The translations under genes were made by a program, and so were the position numbers. Positions 36,501 through 49,600 of a DNA stretch of 54,150 nt are shown in pieces (positions within the stretch are counted from its first letter, which is position 1; each line of letters starts with the position of its first letter). The stretch spans positions 21,691,395 through 21,745,544 of the forward strand of contig NC_049991.1 in the NCBI RefSeq assembly GCF_000003815.2, written 5' to 3'. The notes under the pieces are model-generated. The model saw nothing but the letters and a program-made list of their open reading frames with translations. It was not told the DNA's origin and did no database searches. The DNA comes from Branchiostoma floridae. Its lineage: Eukaryota > Chordata > Leptocardii > Amphioxiformes > Branchiostomatidae.

Positions 36501-39500
36501 NNNNNNNNNNNNNNNNNNNNNNNNNNNNNNNNNNNNNNNNNNNNNNNNNNNNNNNNNNNNNNNNNNNNNNNNNNNACCTAAGTCTAGTTTTTTCTAGTCT
36601 CCCACCTGTGGGTAGTCCTGCGCTATCCTGGTCAGGATGCCGTGCACTGCCACCGCCTCAGGCTTGTCCAGCAGCGCCACCATCTGGCCAAGCCAGGAAA
36701 TGCAGAGCCAGCTGGGCACCTGGGAGACCTGGGATCAACAAGTACAACAGAACAAAATGTGAAGTTAATGTAACTTAATATGCATTACTTAATGAATTAT
36801 GTTATTGACTTATTTATAACTCCTACATCCTTTGGAATCAGGGTAAATGGGAGGTTTTACTGAGTAATACATTGCAATACATTCGTGGCTCAAACAATTT
36901 ATTAGAAACACATCAAAAAAAGAAAACTTAAAGGCTAATGCGTCATTTTCCCACTCTCAAAGAATACAGAAAGACAAAGAACAACCAAAAAACAGATACC
37001 ATGAAATCAGTAATATCCTGTATATGATGATCATCGCTATTGCAATAACAACTTCCTGACCTTCTGTATGAAGATGTCCATGGTGTCTGGGTACAGCTCC
37101 ACCAGCTGCAGCAGCCGCGGGAAGCGCTGCCGTGCCTCGGGGGAGTCGTGACGGAGCGCCTGCAGCAGGTTGGTAACCACGGCAACAGGCAGGCCTGGGA
37201 TGGAGGTCAGCTGTGAACCCTCATCATCTGTAACACAGCAGGCAGTAATTGGTTAGCTGCAGGATTCTGCAGGATAGAAACCTTGCAGGGCCTGCAGTAG
37301 TTTAGAGATCACTGCAGCGGGCAGTCCTGGGATGGAGGTCAGCTCTGTACCCTCATCATCTGTAAAGAAATATAGTTATCACTGTTAGCTGCAGGATTCT
37401 GCAGGGTAGAAATGCTGCAGCCCCTGCAGCAGGTTAGAAACCACTGCAGCAGGGATGAATGGGATGGAGCTGATTTCTGTACCCTCATCATCTGTAACAA
37501 AGCAGTTATCACAACCATGCAAGGCTTAAGCTTGCAGCAGGTTAGAAACCACGGCAACAGGCAGGCCTGGGATGGAGGTGATCTCTGTACCCTCATCATC
37601 TGTAACACAGCAGGCAGTTATTACTGTATAGCTTCAGGATGCTGCAGGATAGAAACCTTGCAGGGCGTGCAGTAGTTTAGAGATCACTGCAGCGGGCAGT
37701 CCTGGGATGGAGGTCAGCTCTGTACCTTCCTCATCTGTAACACAGCAGGCAGTTATTGGTTAGCTGCAGGATTCTGCAGGATAGAAAACAGCAGTTATCA
37801 CAGTTAGCTGCAGAATTCTGCAAGTGCCTGCAGCAGGTTAGAGACCACTGCAGCAGGCAGGTCTGGGATGGAGGTCAGGTCTGTAACATAGCAGTTACCA
37901 CACAGTCTGTAAGCTGCGGGATTCTGCAGGTTAGAAACCACTGCAGCATACATCAAACAGCTAGCTGAGTGTATGATGTTTGCAGAGTTTTGTAGCATGT
38001 ATGACTCTGTTGTTAGTAGGACCACAAGAACATAAAATTTAATATACACACCCTATACATATATTAAGTAGCAGTACTCTGTACAATGACAAATAAAGAG
38101 TCTCCTACGATGGATATCTTAGAACATCTAATCCATTTAGAAATGAGGACAGAAAAAGGAAGGATATGATCATTACAAAAAGAAGGCTCCTTGAATGTTT
38201 AGACTAAGACTTAATTAGAGGATGCTTCCAGTGTTTTTAACAAAAGTCTTACCATCTTCCTGATGTCTTAAGATCTTGTCGCAGAAGCTGACCATGGCCA
38301 TGAAGGCGTCCACGATGCCGGACTTGTCCAGACTGGCGTCGTGTCGCGCCTTCTCCTCGTCGCTGGCCAGCTTCACAGCCTTCTGCAGACAGGCGTGGCC
38401 TCTCTCCAGAAGGCTGGAGATAGTCTGGGGGAAACATTCAATACACATGTGGTTAGAACTTTGCTGACATTATGAAGGCGCTGAGACTGGTGTGTTTTTC
38501 ATTTGCAGATGTGGCCTCTCTGTAGCAGACTCGGAAACATATAATAGTCAGATTTCTACAAACAGTATAGGAGGGCTGAAAAATTGTTCATGTTTCACAT
38601 TTTTAAAGTCGTCACTGTCAACTCAATGCTTAGGTGTAAGTCTAGCCTCCACAAAATTGCTGCTGCAGTAGTAACAATTGTACAGTAAACACAACCTAGT
38701 CATTATTAACGGTTGTCAACACTGCATTCCTGCATTTATCTTAGACTCAGGCAAAAACACACAGCTCCCATATATGCATTAAATTTTGAATGTAACACCC
38801 TCCGATTTAATTTGGGAATTCCATTATTATTTGGGAGTGACCTTCCAGATCTCAGCAACCGTACACCCAGATGGGCTGATATCGTAAGCTGTAAGTATAA
38901 ATGATGTAAGAAATACGTAGCAGCCAATAACGACCCCTGGGGATTAATCTAAATTGGCATGACTGTACATAATTATGCATAATTATGCATAATTATGCAT
39001 AACTTTTGAGGGTTATGCATAATTATGCATAAGTTTCCAATGGTTATGCATAATTATGCATAAGGTTCCAAGAATTATGCATAATCATCAGAACCCTTAT
39101 GCATAACCCTTTGAACAAGCATAGTTATGCATAACCCTTGGAACCTTCTGGATAATTATGCATAATTCTTGGAACGTTATGCATAATTATGCATAACCGT
39201 CAAAAGTTATGCATAATTATGCATAATTATGCATAATTATGCATAATTATGTACAGTTATGCCAATTTAGATTAATCCCCAGGGGGTCGTTATTGGCTGC
39301 TATGTATTTCTTACATCATTTATACTTACAGCTTACGATATCAGCCCATCTGGGTGTACGGTTGCTGAGATCTGGGAGGTCACTCCCAAATAATAATGGA
39401 ATTCCCAAATTAAATCGGAGGGTGTTATGTTTAGATCCCAATATCGAGGACAAGCCTGTGCTTTTTCCGCAAGAAAGCTGGACAGCACTTAGGCCCAAGG

Positions 39501-40607
39501 GGCAAAAATTCATAATAAGAGGCTTAGCCTACAAGTTAAGATCACACTGGTATCTGGTTCGATTTTCAAGACTCACCTGTTCCACAGGTGTCCTGTGCCA
39601 CACCTGTGGATGCTACACTCACCTGTTCCACAGAGTGTCCTGTGCCACACCTGTGGATGCTAGACTCACCTGTTCACGACTCACCTGTTCTACAGACGTG
39701 TCCTGCACCACACCTGTGGATGCTAGACTCACCTGTTCCACAGGTGTCCTGCACCACACCTGTGGATGCTAGACTCACCTGTTCCACAGAGGTGTCCTGT
39801 GCCACACCTGTGGATGCTAGACTCACCTGTTCCACAGAGGTGTCCTGTGCCACACCTGTGGATGCTAGACTCACCTGTTCCACAGGTGTCCTGCACCACA
39901 CCTGTGGATGCTAGACTCACCTGTTCCACAGAGGTGTCCTGTGCCACACCTGTGGATGCTAGACTCACCTGTTCTACAGAGGTGTCCTGTGCCACACCTG
40001 TGGATGCTAGACTCACCTGTTCCACAGGTGTCCTGCACCACACCTGTGGATGCTAGACTCACCTGTTCCACAGAGGTGTCCTGTGCCACACCTGCAGCTG
40101 TGAGCAGCTGAGCCCGCCTGGCCTCCTTCAGACCAGTCAGGATAGTCCCACCCTCCTGTATAAGTGCGTGGGCCACGATCTCGTACGACAGGCTTGTCAG
40201 GGTGTGGTGCTGCTTAGCAACGGACAGGTCCTCCTCAAACACACGGCAGCTGCTGAACTTGTCTGGGAAACGACAAGTTAGCAAGTGATTAGCAGAGGGT
40301 GAGAGAAGAAAATTGTAAGCAACAAAGAACCTGGTTATTGAGTGCGTCTGAACTTCTGACAGAAGAAAATACTGGTATTCAAATATTGGATAATTTCACA
40401 ACATATTGTTTCATTGTGTGTGTGATCCTCAGTGCTACAGTACTGTTTTTGCTTGTTGGGTCACAAAGTAGTTCTGGCAAAGGGAGGAAAGCCTGCCATC
40501 TCTAATTGTGCTCTTTTGTGATCATGATAGAAAAAAAATGTAAACCTTCCCAAGTTGTTTGAATGTGGTGAGTATATATATATTGTTGAGTTCTCAGCGC
40601 CCATCTG

Positions 40608-40645
<38 letters not shown>

Positions 40646-43600
40646 ATTCGTGCGTGTGTATCCGTGTTGTGTGTCCATGTGTGTGTGTGTGTCTGTGTGT
40701 GTCTGTGTGTATTCCCTACCCAGCTGCTCGAATGTGGTGAGCACGTTGTTGAGTTTCTCAGCGCCCGTCAGCAGCGAAGCCTTCCTCTGGTGCAGCCGTG
40801 TGTAGCAGTGGGTCCATCTCAGACGCAGGCGGTCGTCTTCCGTAAACTCCTTCACTGTGCTCTTCAGGTGTTTAAGGGCCACGGGGAAGTTGGCCTGGAA
40901 GAGAAAAAAAGATGTTGAAATGTTCATTCAGTCACTGTTAGCGCACTGTGAAAATGATCTACTTTAATGCTTGAAAAGCTGGGACCAGTTCAAATATTCA
41001 GTCTTACCTGTTCCTGTGCACCAGCTCCATGCTACATGCTTCATGGCTACCTTGTCCCCCCAACGACCTGGAGGTCAAGGGACTAGGTAGGAAGGTAGGT
41101 GCACCAGTCTGAGTAGGGACCAGTTCAGAAGTTCAGTCTTACCTGTTCCCGTGCGCTGTCTGCTAGCACTAGTCTGAGTAGGGACCAATTCAGAAGTTCA
41201 GGCTCACCTGTTCCTGTGTGCTGTCCACCAGCACCAGTCTGAGTAGGGACCAGTTCAGATGTTCAGTCTATCTGTTCAGGGACCAGTTCAGATGTTCAGT
41301 CTTACCTGTTCCCGTGTGCTGTCCACCAGCACCAGTCTGAGTAGGGACCAGTTCAGAAGTTCAGGCTCACCTGTTCTTGTGCACACAGTCCACCATGCAG
41401 TACCAGCCTCAGCAGGGACCAGTTCAGATGTTCAGTCTACCTGTTCAGGGACCAGTTCAGACGTTCAGTCTCACCTGTTCCCGTGCGCTGTCCACCAGTC
41501 TGAGTAGGGACCAGTTCAGAAGTTCAGTCTCACCTGTTCCCGTGCACTGTCTGCTAGCGCCAGTCTAAGTAGGGACCAGTTCAGAAGTTCAGTCTCACCT
41601 GTTCCCGTGCGCTGTCCACCAGCACCAGTCTGAGTAAGAACTGCTCCCTCTGTACCCTCTGGCTGAATGGCTCCCCTCCCCCCTCCGTGTCCACCACCCC
41701 GCGGGTTGCCATCTGCTCAAACTTGTCGTTCAGTTTGTCCAGGTAAAGACATCTGTGAAGAAAGGGTCAAATGTGGCCTGGATGTACATTGTATCTAAAA
41801 AAATATGAGAATGCAATCTACATAATCATACATACTAAATTAAATGAAAAAAAAACAGGTAGAGACTTCTGTGACAAATTATTATTAAAATTTCCAGAAA
41901 AGAGACAAAAAAATCTGTCGTTCTAAATAAGATGCTAAATTACAGCAGCTGCAGCTATCTCATCAACTTCCATGCAAGCACCAAATCAGACAGAACTTTG
42001 CATTTTTCGAGCAATGACAATATTATGGTATTTTGGTAACTCTGGTATTTGAAGGCATGACTGTTTCTTGTTCTTTTTTGACTGTAATTATATTTGATAG
42101 TTCTCATTTTCTAAACAAAAATGTCAAGTTGAATATACAACATTGTTACCAATCTTAGGCTTATAAAGGCTACAAAATTCCGTGCCCACCTGTTTGCGAT
42201 GATGTCATCCCACACGGAGATGGGGTCCATCCTGTCGTCAGGGTAACGGCTGGACCACTTCTCCAGCAGCCGGTTCACCTGCCATGGAGTCTCAAAATTT
42301 CCTGGGGGAAATCAGAGAATCCTGTCTGCCATGCTATTGCCATAAGTAGATTAACTGTTTTAAGTTGAGGTACTAAAGACAGTATATTGAAAACAAAATT
42401 GCACACTAATAAAAAGGAAATTGGAAATGATAATGGTTATATTACTTTTTTTTTAATTAACAAATTTTAAACTTTAAGTACATTTTTTATAAGAACATCG
42501 TGTAATGTGGTTTGGGGATTACAATTACAAATGTATGTACCAATAAGAGAAATTCCAATGTTACCAAGTTTAACTCACCATAAGAAAGTTTAGGGTCACA
42601 GACTTTCTAGGGTAATGGTTGGTTGGTCTTGGTTAGTTATGGTAACTATGTTCATTGAGGAAGTTTGTTGCTTTTCCTTAGTGTACACATTAACATGTAG
42701 CAAGGTGCCTCTAAATGTGCATGGAGAAGTTTGTTAATGTCGGCACGTACGGTCGTTAGAGATGAGTTCCAGGAACTCCTGCATCTCCGTGAGTTTCTGC
42801 AGAGACTGCAGCTTGGCGGCCCGACTGGAGGCCATGAGGCGGTCCATCCCCGACCACTCCTGCAGGAAGCCATCTGTACAGGTGCCCAGGTGGTACTTAG
42901 CCCTGCCGTAGTCATCCTGGTACAAGTACAGCATGGCCAGCTCCTCACAGTATCGGGACTGGAATACAACACAATGGTTAAATGTAGCATGGTACAAGCC
43001 ATCTGTGCAGGTTCCCAGGTGGTACTTAGCCCTGCCGTAGTCATCCTGGTACAGGTACAGCATGGCCAGCTCTTCACAGTAACGGGACTGGGGAACACAA
43101 CACAATGTTTCTGTTTGTGAACATGTGGCAATGGTACAAGCTGTCTGTGCAGGTGCCCAGGTGGTACTTAGCTCGGCCGTAGTCATCCTGGTATAGGTAG
43201 AGCATGGCCAGCTCCTCACAGTATCGGGACTGGGGAACACAACACAATGGTTAAATGTAGCATGGTATTAAGCTGTCTGTGCAGGTGCCCAGGTGGTACT
43301 TAGCTCTGCCGTAATCATCCTGGTACAAGTACAGCATGGCCAGCTCTTCACAGTAACGGGACTGGAGAACACAACACAATCATGTAACTCTTAGCTACAC
43401 TCTCTCTCTCTGTCTGCATTGCTTCGTGAATGAAGATCATCTAACTCTAATAACACTCTAAAAACATATCGTCTTGGTACAGGTACAGCATAACCAGCTC
43501 TTCACAGTAACGGGACTGGAGAACACAACACAATGTTTCTGTTGAACATGTAGCATGGTACAAGCTGTCTGTGCAGGTGCCCAGGTGGTACTTAGCTCGG

Positions 43601-46600
43601 CCGTAGTCATCCTGGTACAAGTACAGCATGGCCAGCTCTTCACAGTAACAGGACTAATACAAAACACTTATTAACTCTTAGTTCCACTTATAGACTAGTA
43701 ACTCTTACAGTTACAGTCTAAAGACATTGCATGCCATAGATAATGTTTACCTTAACATGGTATGTATAGCCTAGCAACCTACTGAAGCTCTTTCCCAAGC
43801 ACATTTATTTAAAATGGTAACCAGCCCCGCCATCTCTGTCCTTCCACTTAATATCATGTAATTGAACATCACAGGGTGTCTGCAACACCTACTGTAACCC
43901 TGGTGATGACATCCATCTAGTCCAGGTCATTGACCTTATTTGTTTGGAGAAGAAGAAACAGACTGAAGAAAGAACACTTTTCCCTTCTACGAAGCCAAAC
44001 ATCACTTAGTTTACCTCCAGTAAAGCTTTCCTATCAGGTTTCTGCATGGCGCTGTCCACAAAGGTGAGCAGTGATTGGTCCATTTCCCCTTCCAGCAGCA
44101 GCTTCAACTTTGACCTGAGGGCAAAGGGCAGGTAGTGCTCCTGGAAGTAGGTGTCGTCCCACATCTTGTCAAGGTCGGGGGGCGAGTCGTCGTCAATGTT
44201 CACGGTGGAGACTTCGTAAAGGTTCTTCCACTGCGTCAGGTGGTCGTAGCACTGGGGGGAGGGGGGGGGGGGGGGGGGTGGGTTTCTGGTGAACATTTTT
44301 TTTATCGCACTTTTGTACAGGTTCAAGTTCTTGTCATTCCATCAACATTCAGTAACAGGTATGTGTTGAGAATTTTTACTCAGTTTCCAATGCCAAAGTT
44401 AATAGAAAACTTCTTCAATCACTTGAAAATGCGTACCTCCAAATTTTTGGTGTCTGCTCAGTACATCTTGATCACAAAATGGCCTACGTGTTTTATTTGT
44501 TTTCAGGTGTCACTAAATGAAGAGTTATTCTATAGACTTATGAACCTCTTCAACAATGACAAAGTTGTTTTAACTTGTAGAATCAACATGTTATACTTGT
44601 TTGTAATTCATTTTACTCAAACATCATGGCCTTCCTTACTTCTAACTTGTGACTTGTTACCGGTGATTAACAAGTATGGCACTAATTAACATAATTTAGT
44701 TCAGCTGACCTGTAGCCTGGAGTCGTCCCAGAGATCCTCCTCCACAGACAGAGGCTGGGGGTCAGGCCACTCGGTCTGCTGCATCGCCTGGAACAGGGGG
44801 ACAAAAACAGCTAATAAGTATCATCATCATCATCGTTCGGCTGCAGCGCAGGCGACTGCAAGCCTTCTCCAGTTCCACCTATCTGCAGCGAGCTGGCGAA
44901 GCTGCCTGGGGGTGATCTGGCCGTGATGACCTCCCATGAGCCATTAGACGGTACATAGTAGTCTTTTGAAACTGTTAGGAAATACAGCGTATGGTCTCTC
45001 TACAACTCACGAACACGTCAGACAACAGGTAGAGTAGAACTCTTCCTTTTATTCCATTCTTTTACTAAGAACATACATTTGGTCCTGTCTACTAAATCCT
45101 GGCTGACTCACTTCTATTTACCTGGGGAACTCTGCTGACCATATCAAACCCTTACAAGAAGAAAGTGCCTGAGGGTACTTTGTCCTAATGCCTCTTGAAG
45201 AATCCATTCCAAGAAACCTCCGACCCAGAAGAGGATAAAATGACTCATGTACGTTACAAGTTGTTCCCACCTGATTGTACAGCTCCACTGCTTTCTTGAA
45301 GTCTCCCCTGGCCTCTGCCTCGAGCGCCTCGTAGGTGATCGTCTGGGTTCCGACCTTCCTGCCGAAGATTCCTCGCAAGACGTCAAAGTCTCCCATGGAC
45401 TTGTACAGCCTGGCACACAAAACAGTCAGGTACATTACACAACTGTCACATCAAAGTCTCCCAGGGACTTGTACAGCCTGACATACAAAACAGTCAGGTA
45501 CATTACACAACTGTCACATCAAAGTCTCCCAGGGACTTGTACAATCTGGCACACAAAACAGTCGGGTACATTACACAACTGTCACATCAAAGTCTCCCAG
45601 GGACTTGTACAGCCTGGTACATACCAGCACAGTTACAAGGCATGTCATAAACAAAAACAAAGACTACTGAAACCAAACTCTAATGCCATGAAAAAGATTT
45701 AATATATATAGGTCCATTTCTCTATATGGAATGATTTGCCTTATGGCATTCAATCTGCTTGTAAGTCTAAGCTTTGTCAGGAGCTTCCAACGTATATAAT
45801 TTAATCAATTTGATTACTAATAGAATGAGTTTGATGTACTAGCTCTCAGGACTTTTATGAACAATGTATGTCGATGAAAGTTAGACATCCAGGTAATAAG
45901 ATACGCCAAGCAGCTGGACATGATTTTGGAAACGGTCACTGACAAACGTTTCAGATAACATCCATTATCTTTCATCAGTGACACTGAAGAGATCTTTCTA
46001 GCTGAAATGTCTGACCGTTTCCAAAATGATATCCAGTTGTTTGACTAATTGCTATTTGGCATATGTAGTTTGTACGTCTTAATACACATTTTATGTCCAG
46101 AAAGATTAGCTGCTTGCAAATCTTGTATCTCAGCTAATGGACTTAAGGAGTAAAGTATCCAAATCCCCCACCTGGCCAGCTCTATCCAGGTGGCCGTCTC
46201 AGCTGACACAGGTGTGCTGGAGGTCCTCGCTCGCTTGGACCTTGGCTCCTCCACACCTGCCTTCTGAACCAGCTGCTCCTCAAGGAGGACAATACCTGAC
46301 AGGTGGAGAGGAGGGTGTCTTAGATATATTGTCTTAAAATATACTTTAAACATCTTTGATCCAAACTAGTATAAACATACTGGACAGAGCTGCCTGGAAA
46401 CGTTGTGTAAACACTAGCTTACTGCTGCCTACCTGTGTCAGGGATCCCAATAAATAAAGAATATAGAGGTTGGTTTCAGTACATAATCGTTTTTTTCTTG
46501 ACGGTCCAGACTGGTCCAAAAAACCGGATGTTGGACCAATTAGAAAATGAACAGATTATACCTGAAATACGGCGGCAGGCATTCACATGTTTTGGGTTTA

Positions 46601-49600
46601 TTGGTTCAAGAAAATAACAAGAGCGAAGCATAGGAAAGTTGATAGTCATTTTTAGTTTCTGCAGTCAAACTGATATTTGTATTACAGGCGGCAGCAAGAC
46701 AGAAGAAGAGATTACAGGCAAATTTTAAGTAAAACGGTAGACCTTCGGAGTCCTTATGGCCAAGCCTGACCTATTGGCTGCTGCAGGCTGACCACCCCAG
46801 TCTGCTGGATCACGCTCGCATCTGGGTTCAGCTTTCTCGGCTCCCGGTAACAAATTTCCTGGAAACACACAGGAAGACAAAAATAGATTTACTTCTAAAC
46901 CTACATGTGAACCACAGTAGATATTGTGGACACGTTTGCGTGTTCCCTAGTTATTCCTAACAGCCCCTGAAATCACACATTTAATCTTATCTGCAAATTT
47001 CAGGTTGGTATATATTAGCTGTAAAATAAATTGCACACAAATGGCAGAAAAAAATTCCTGGACAAAAAATTGGCGGGAAAATTCTGGGAAATAGATGCCA
47101 GGAAATATACCAGAAAAATTTCCTGGACAAAAAAATTTAGCAAAAAATTCCAGGAAATAGATTTCAGGAAAAAAATTCTAGCAAAAAGTTCCAGGAAAAA
47201 TTCCAGGAAAAAAATTCCGGGAACTATTTCGGGGAAAAAATTTCGGGGAAAAAATCCTAGACATTTAAATCTGTCAAATGAATTCCAGTTCCTGTAGATA
47301 AGACATTATCCATCTGAAGTGGGCTCACCTGTAGGGAGGAGATAAAGGGAGGGAAGTACTTCTCGCTGTTGCTTAGCGCCGTGTTTAAGAACTTGCTGAT
47401 CTGTTCCGTCAGTTCCTCCGTCTCACGCTCCGTCTTCACGTTCTCGATCTCCTGGAAGATGCCCCGGAACAAGGAGCTGAACAGGAGCCGCGCCAGCATG
47501 CTGTCCCTCTGGAGTGGGAATCAACAGAAGACAAACATGTTAACTGTACTACCTGTATCCAACAAACCAGGCAGCCAGCAGGCTAAACTGATGTCAGACT
47601 TTACAACATACATCAGAAGTGCAGAACTGCTAGGTACAGAAAGACTACACTGTAGTACCTTGTCAACTTGCTAAACAGTTCATAGTACTAGAGGTATAAA
47701 TAAGCTTTGGATGTATGCACATTTATTTTAAAAATGACTATTGTTATGTTTTATAATGTTTGGAATTGTGCACCTCTATTGCTTTTCAGTTTAATTGTAA
47801 CATTTTGTAAAGCATACTGCAATTCAGCCAAAGAAATGAAGGCTGCCATTGTATGCTATTGTTTGTTGCTCGATGCGAAATAAAAACCATTCATTATTAT
47901 TATATCTAAGATCAACATCGCTTCACTTCACTATCCTGTTTAGCGTTACAAAATATATATATACTATAATAATTTAAAAAGCCCAGTACTAGACTAAAGG
48001 GAAGGTTTAGACTAAGTGGAAATAATGGCACATTTTGTTCAGCTCACCCGCAGCAGAACAAGAAACATGTGATTCAAGATCGCTGTGTGTCCGCTACTGG
48101 ATGCCGTGCGTGCGTGAGTGAGTGAGTGAGTGAGTGAGTGAGTGAGTGAGTGAGTGGATGATGTAGGAGTATTTGTTCTGTATGTCCGGCAGGTCTCCTA
48201 CTCGGTACTTACCTGTGTGAGTGCCTGTAGAGGAGCGATGATGTAGGAGTGTTCTCACCTGTGCGAGTGCCTGTAGAGGTGCTATAATGTAGGAGTGTAC
48301 TTACCTGTGCGAGTGCCTGTAGAGGTGCTATAATGTAGGAGTGTACTTACCTGTGCGAGTGCCTGTAGAGGTGCTATAATGTAGGAGTGTACTTACCTGT
48401 GCGAGTGCCTGTAGAGGTGCTATAATGTAGGAGTGTACTTACCTGTGCGAGTGCCTGTAGAGGAGCGATGATGTAGGAGTGTACTTACCTGTGCGAGTGC
48501 CTGTAGAGGTGCTATAATGTAGGAGTGTACTTACCTGTGCGAGTGCCTGTAGAGGTGCTATAATGTAGGAGTGTACTTACCTGTGCGAGTGCCTGTAGAG
48601 GTGCTATAATGTAGGAGTGTACTTACCTGTGCGAGTGCCTGTAGAGGAGCGATGATGTAGGAGTATTTGATCTGAATGTCGGGCAGGTCTCCTACTCGGT
48701 ACTTACCTGTGCGAGTGCCTGTAGAGGTGCTATAATGTAGGAGTGTACTTACCTGTGCGAGTGCCTGTAGAGGTGCGATGATGTAGGAATATTTGATCTG
48801 TATGTCGGGCAGGTCTCCTACACGGTACTTACCTGTGCGAGTGCCTGAAGAGGTGCGATGATGTAGGAGTGTTTGATCTGAATGTCGGGCAGGTCTCCTA
48901 CTCGGTACTTACCTGTGCGAGTGCCTGTAGAGGACTTAGGAGTGTTCTCACCTGTGCAAGTGCCTGTAGAGGTGCTATGATGTAGGAATATTTGATCTGT
49001 ATGTCCGGTAGGTCTCCTACTCGGTACTGCCGGTACAACGTCACCAGGTTCCCGCGCTTGGCTCGCTGCTCCTTCACTCTCTCCTGGGGATGATTAAAAG
49101 TGAAAGTGACCTTGAGCAAATCTAAAAATAGCTAGCTCACTGCAATTTGTCTTTCAATGGTCATGACAGGCAGGCACTATGTGCATTGGACTGGGGAAAT
49201 CTCTCTTTAGACTAGCTCTTTTTGTCAATTGCAATAAACGGTCATCCGCAGCTACTTGTGTATTATGGCTGCAACTCTTTACAGTAGCATGCAAGTCAAG
49301 TAAGTGACAATATTTTGACATTGAAGTTTGAATTGTTTTTGTTTGGCTAGATTTCAATAAGTTGCTGCCATTGGTCGCAAGTTTTTGATCTGCCATTGGT
49401 CAGATGTTTTTGAATTTGCTCTTGCTTGACTGTCATTGGTCAGATGTTTTTCAATTTGTCCTTGCTTGGCTGACATTGGTCAGAAGTTTTTTAATTTGCC
49501 CTTGCTTGGCTGCCATTGGTCAGAAGTTTTTGACTTTGCCCTTGCTTAGCTGCCATTGGTCAGAAGCTTTTAAATTTGCCCATGCTTGGCTACCATTGGT

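Noticed and set aside
39570-40284. Idea that alternative donors in the array insert in-frame 16-residue repeats into DNA-PKcs
   Set aside because: Units are 46 or 48 bp and the first one downstream is 46 bp, so nearly all distal donors would shift the frame.
42990-43660. Multiple tandem functional exons (exon repetition) encoding repeated [16 protein letters not shown]
   Set aside because: The copies stop at LGTCTD without a convincing donor; only the innermost continues into the conserved [16 protein letters not shown] stretch.
47031-47297. 88-aa Lys-rich ORF
   Set aside because: Translation of an A-rich degenerate tandem repeat in a PRKDC intron.
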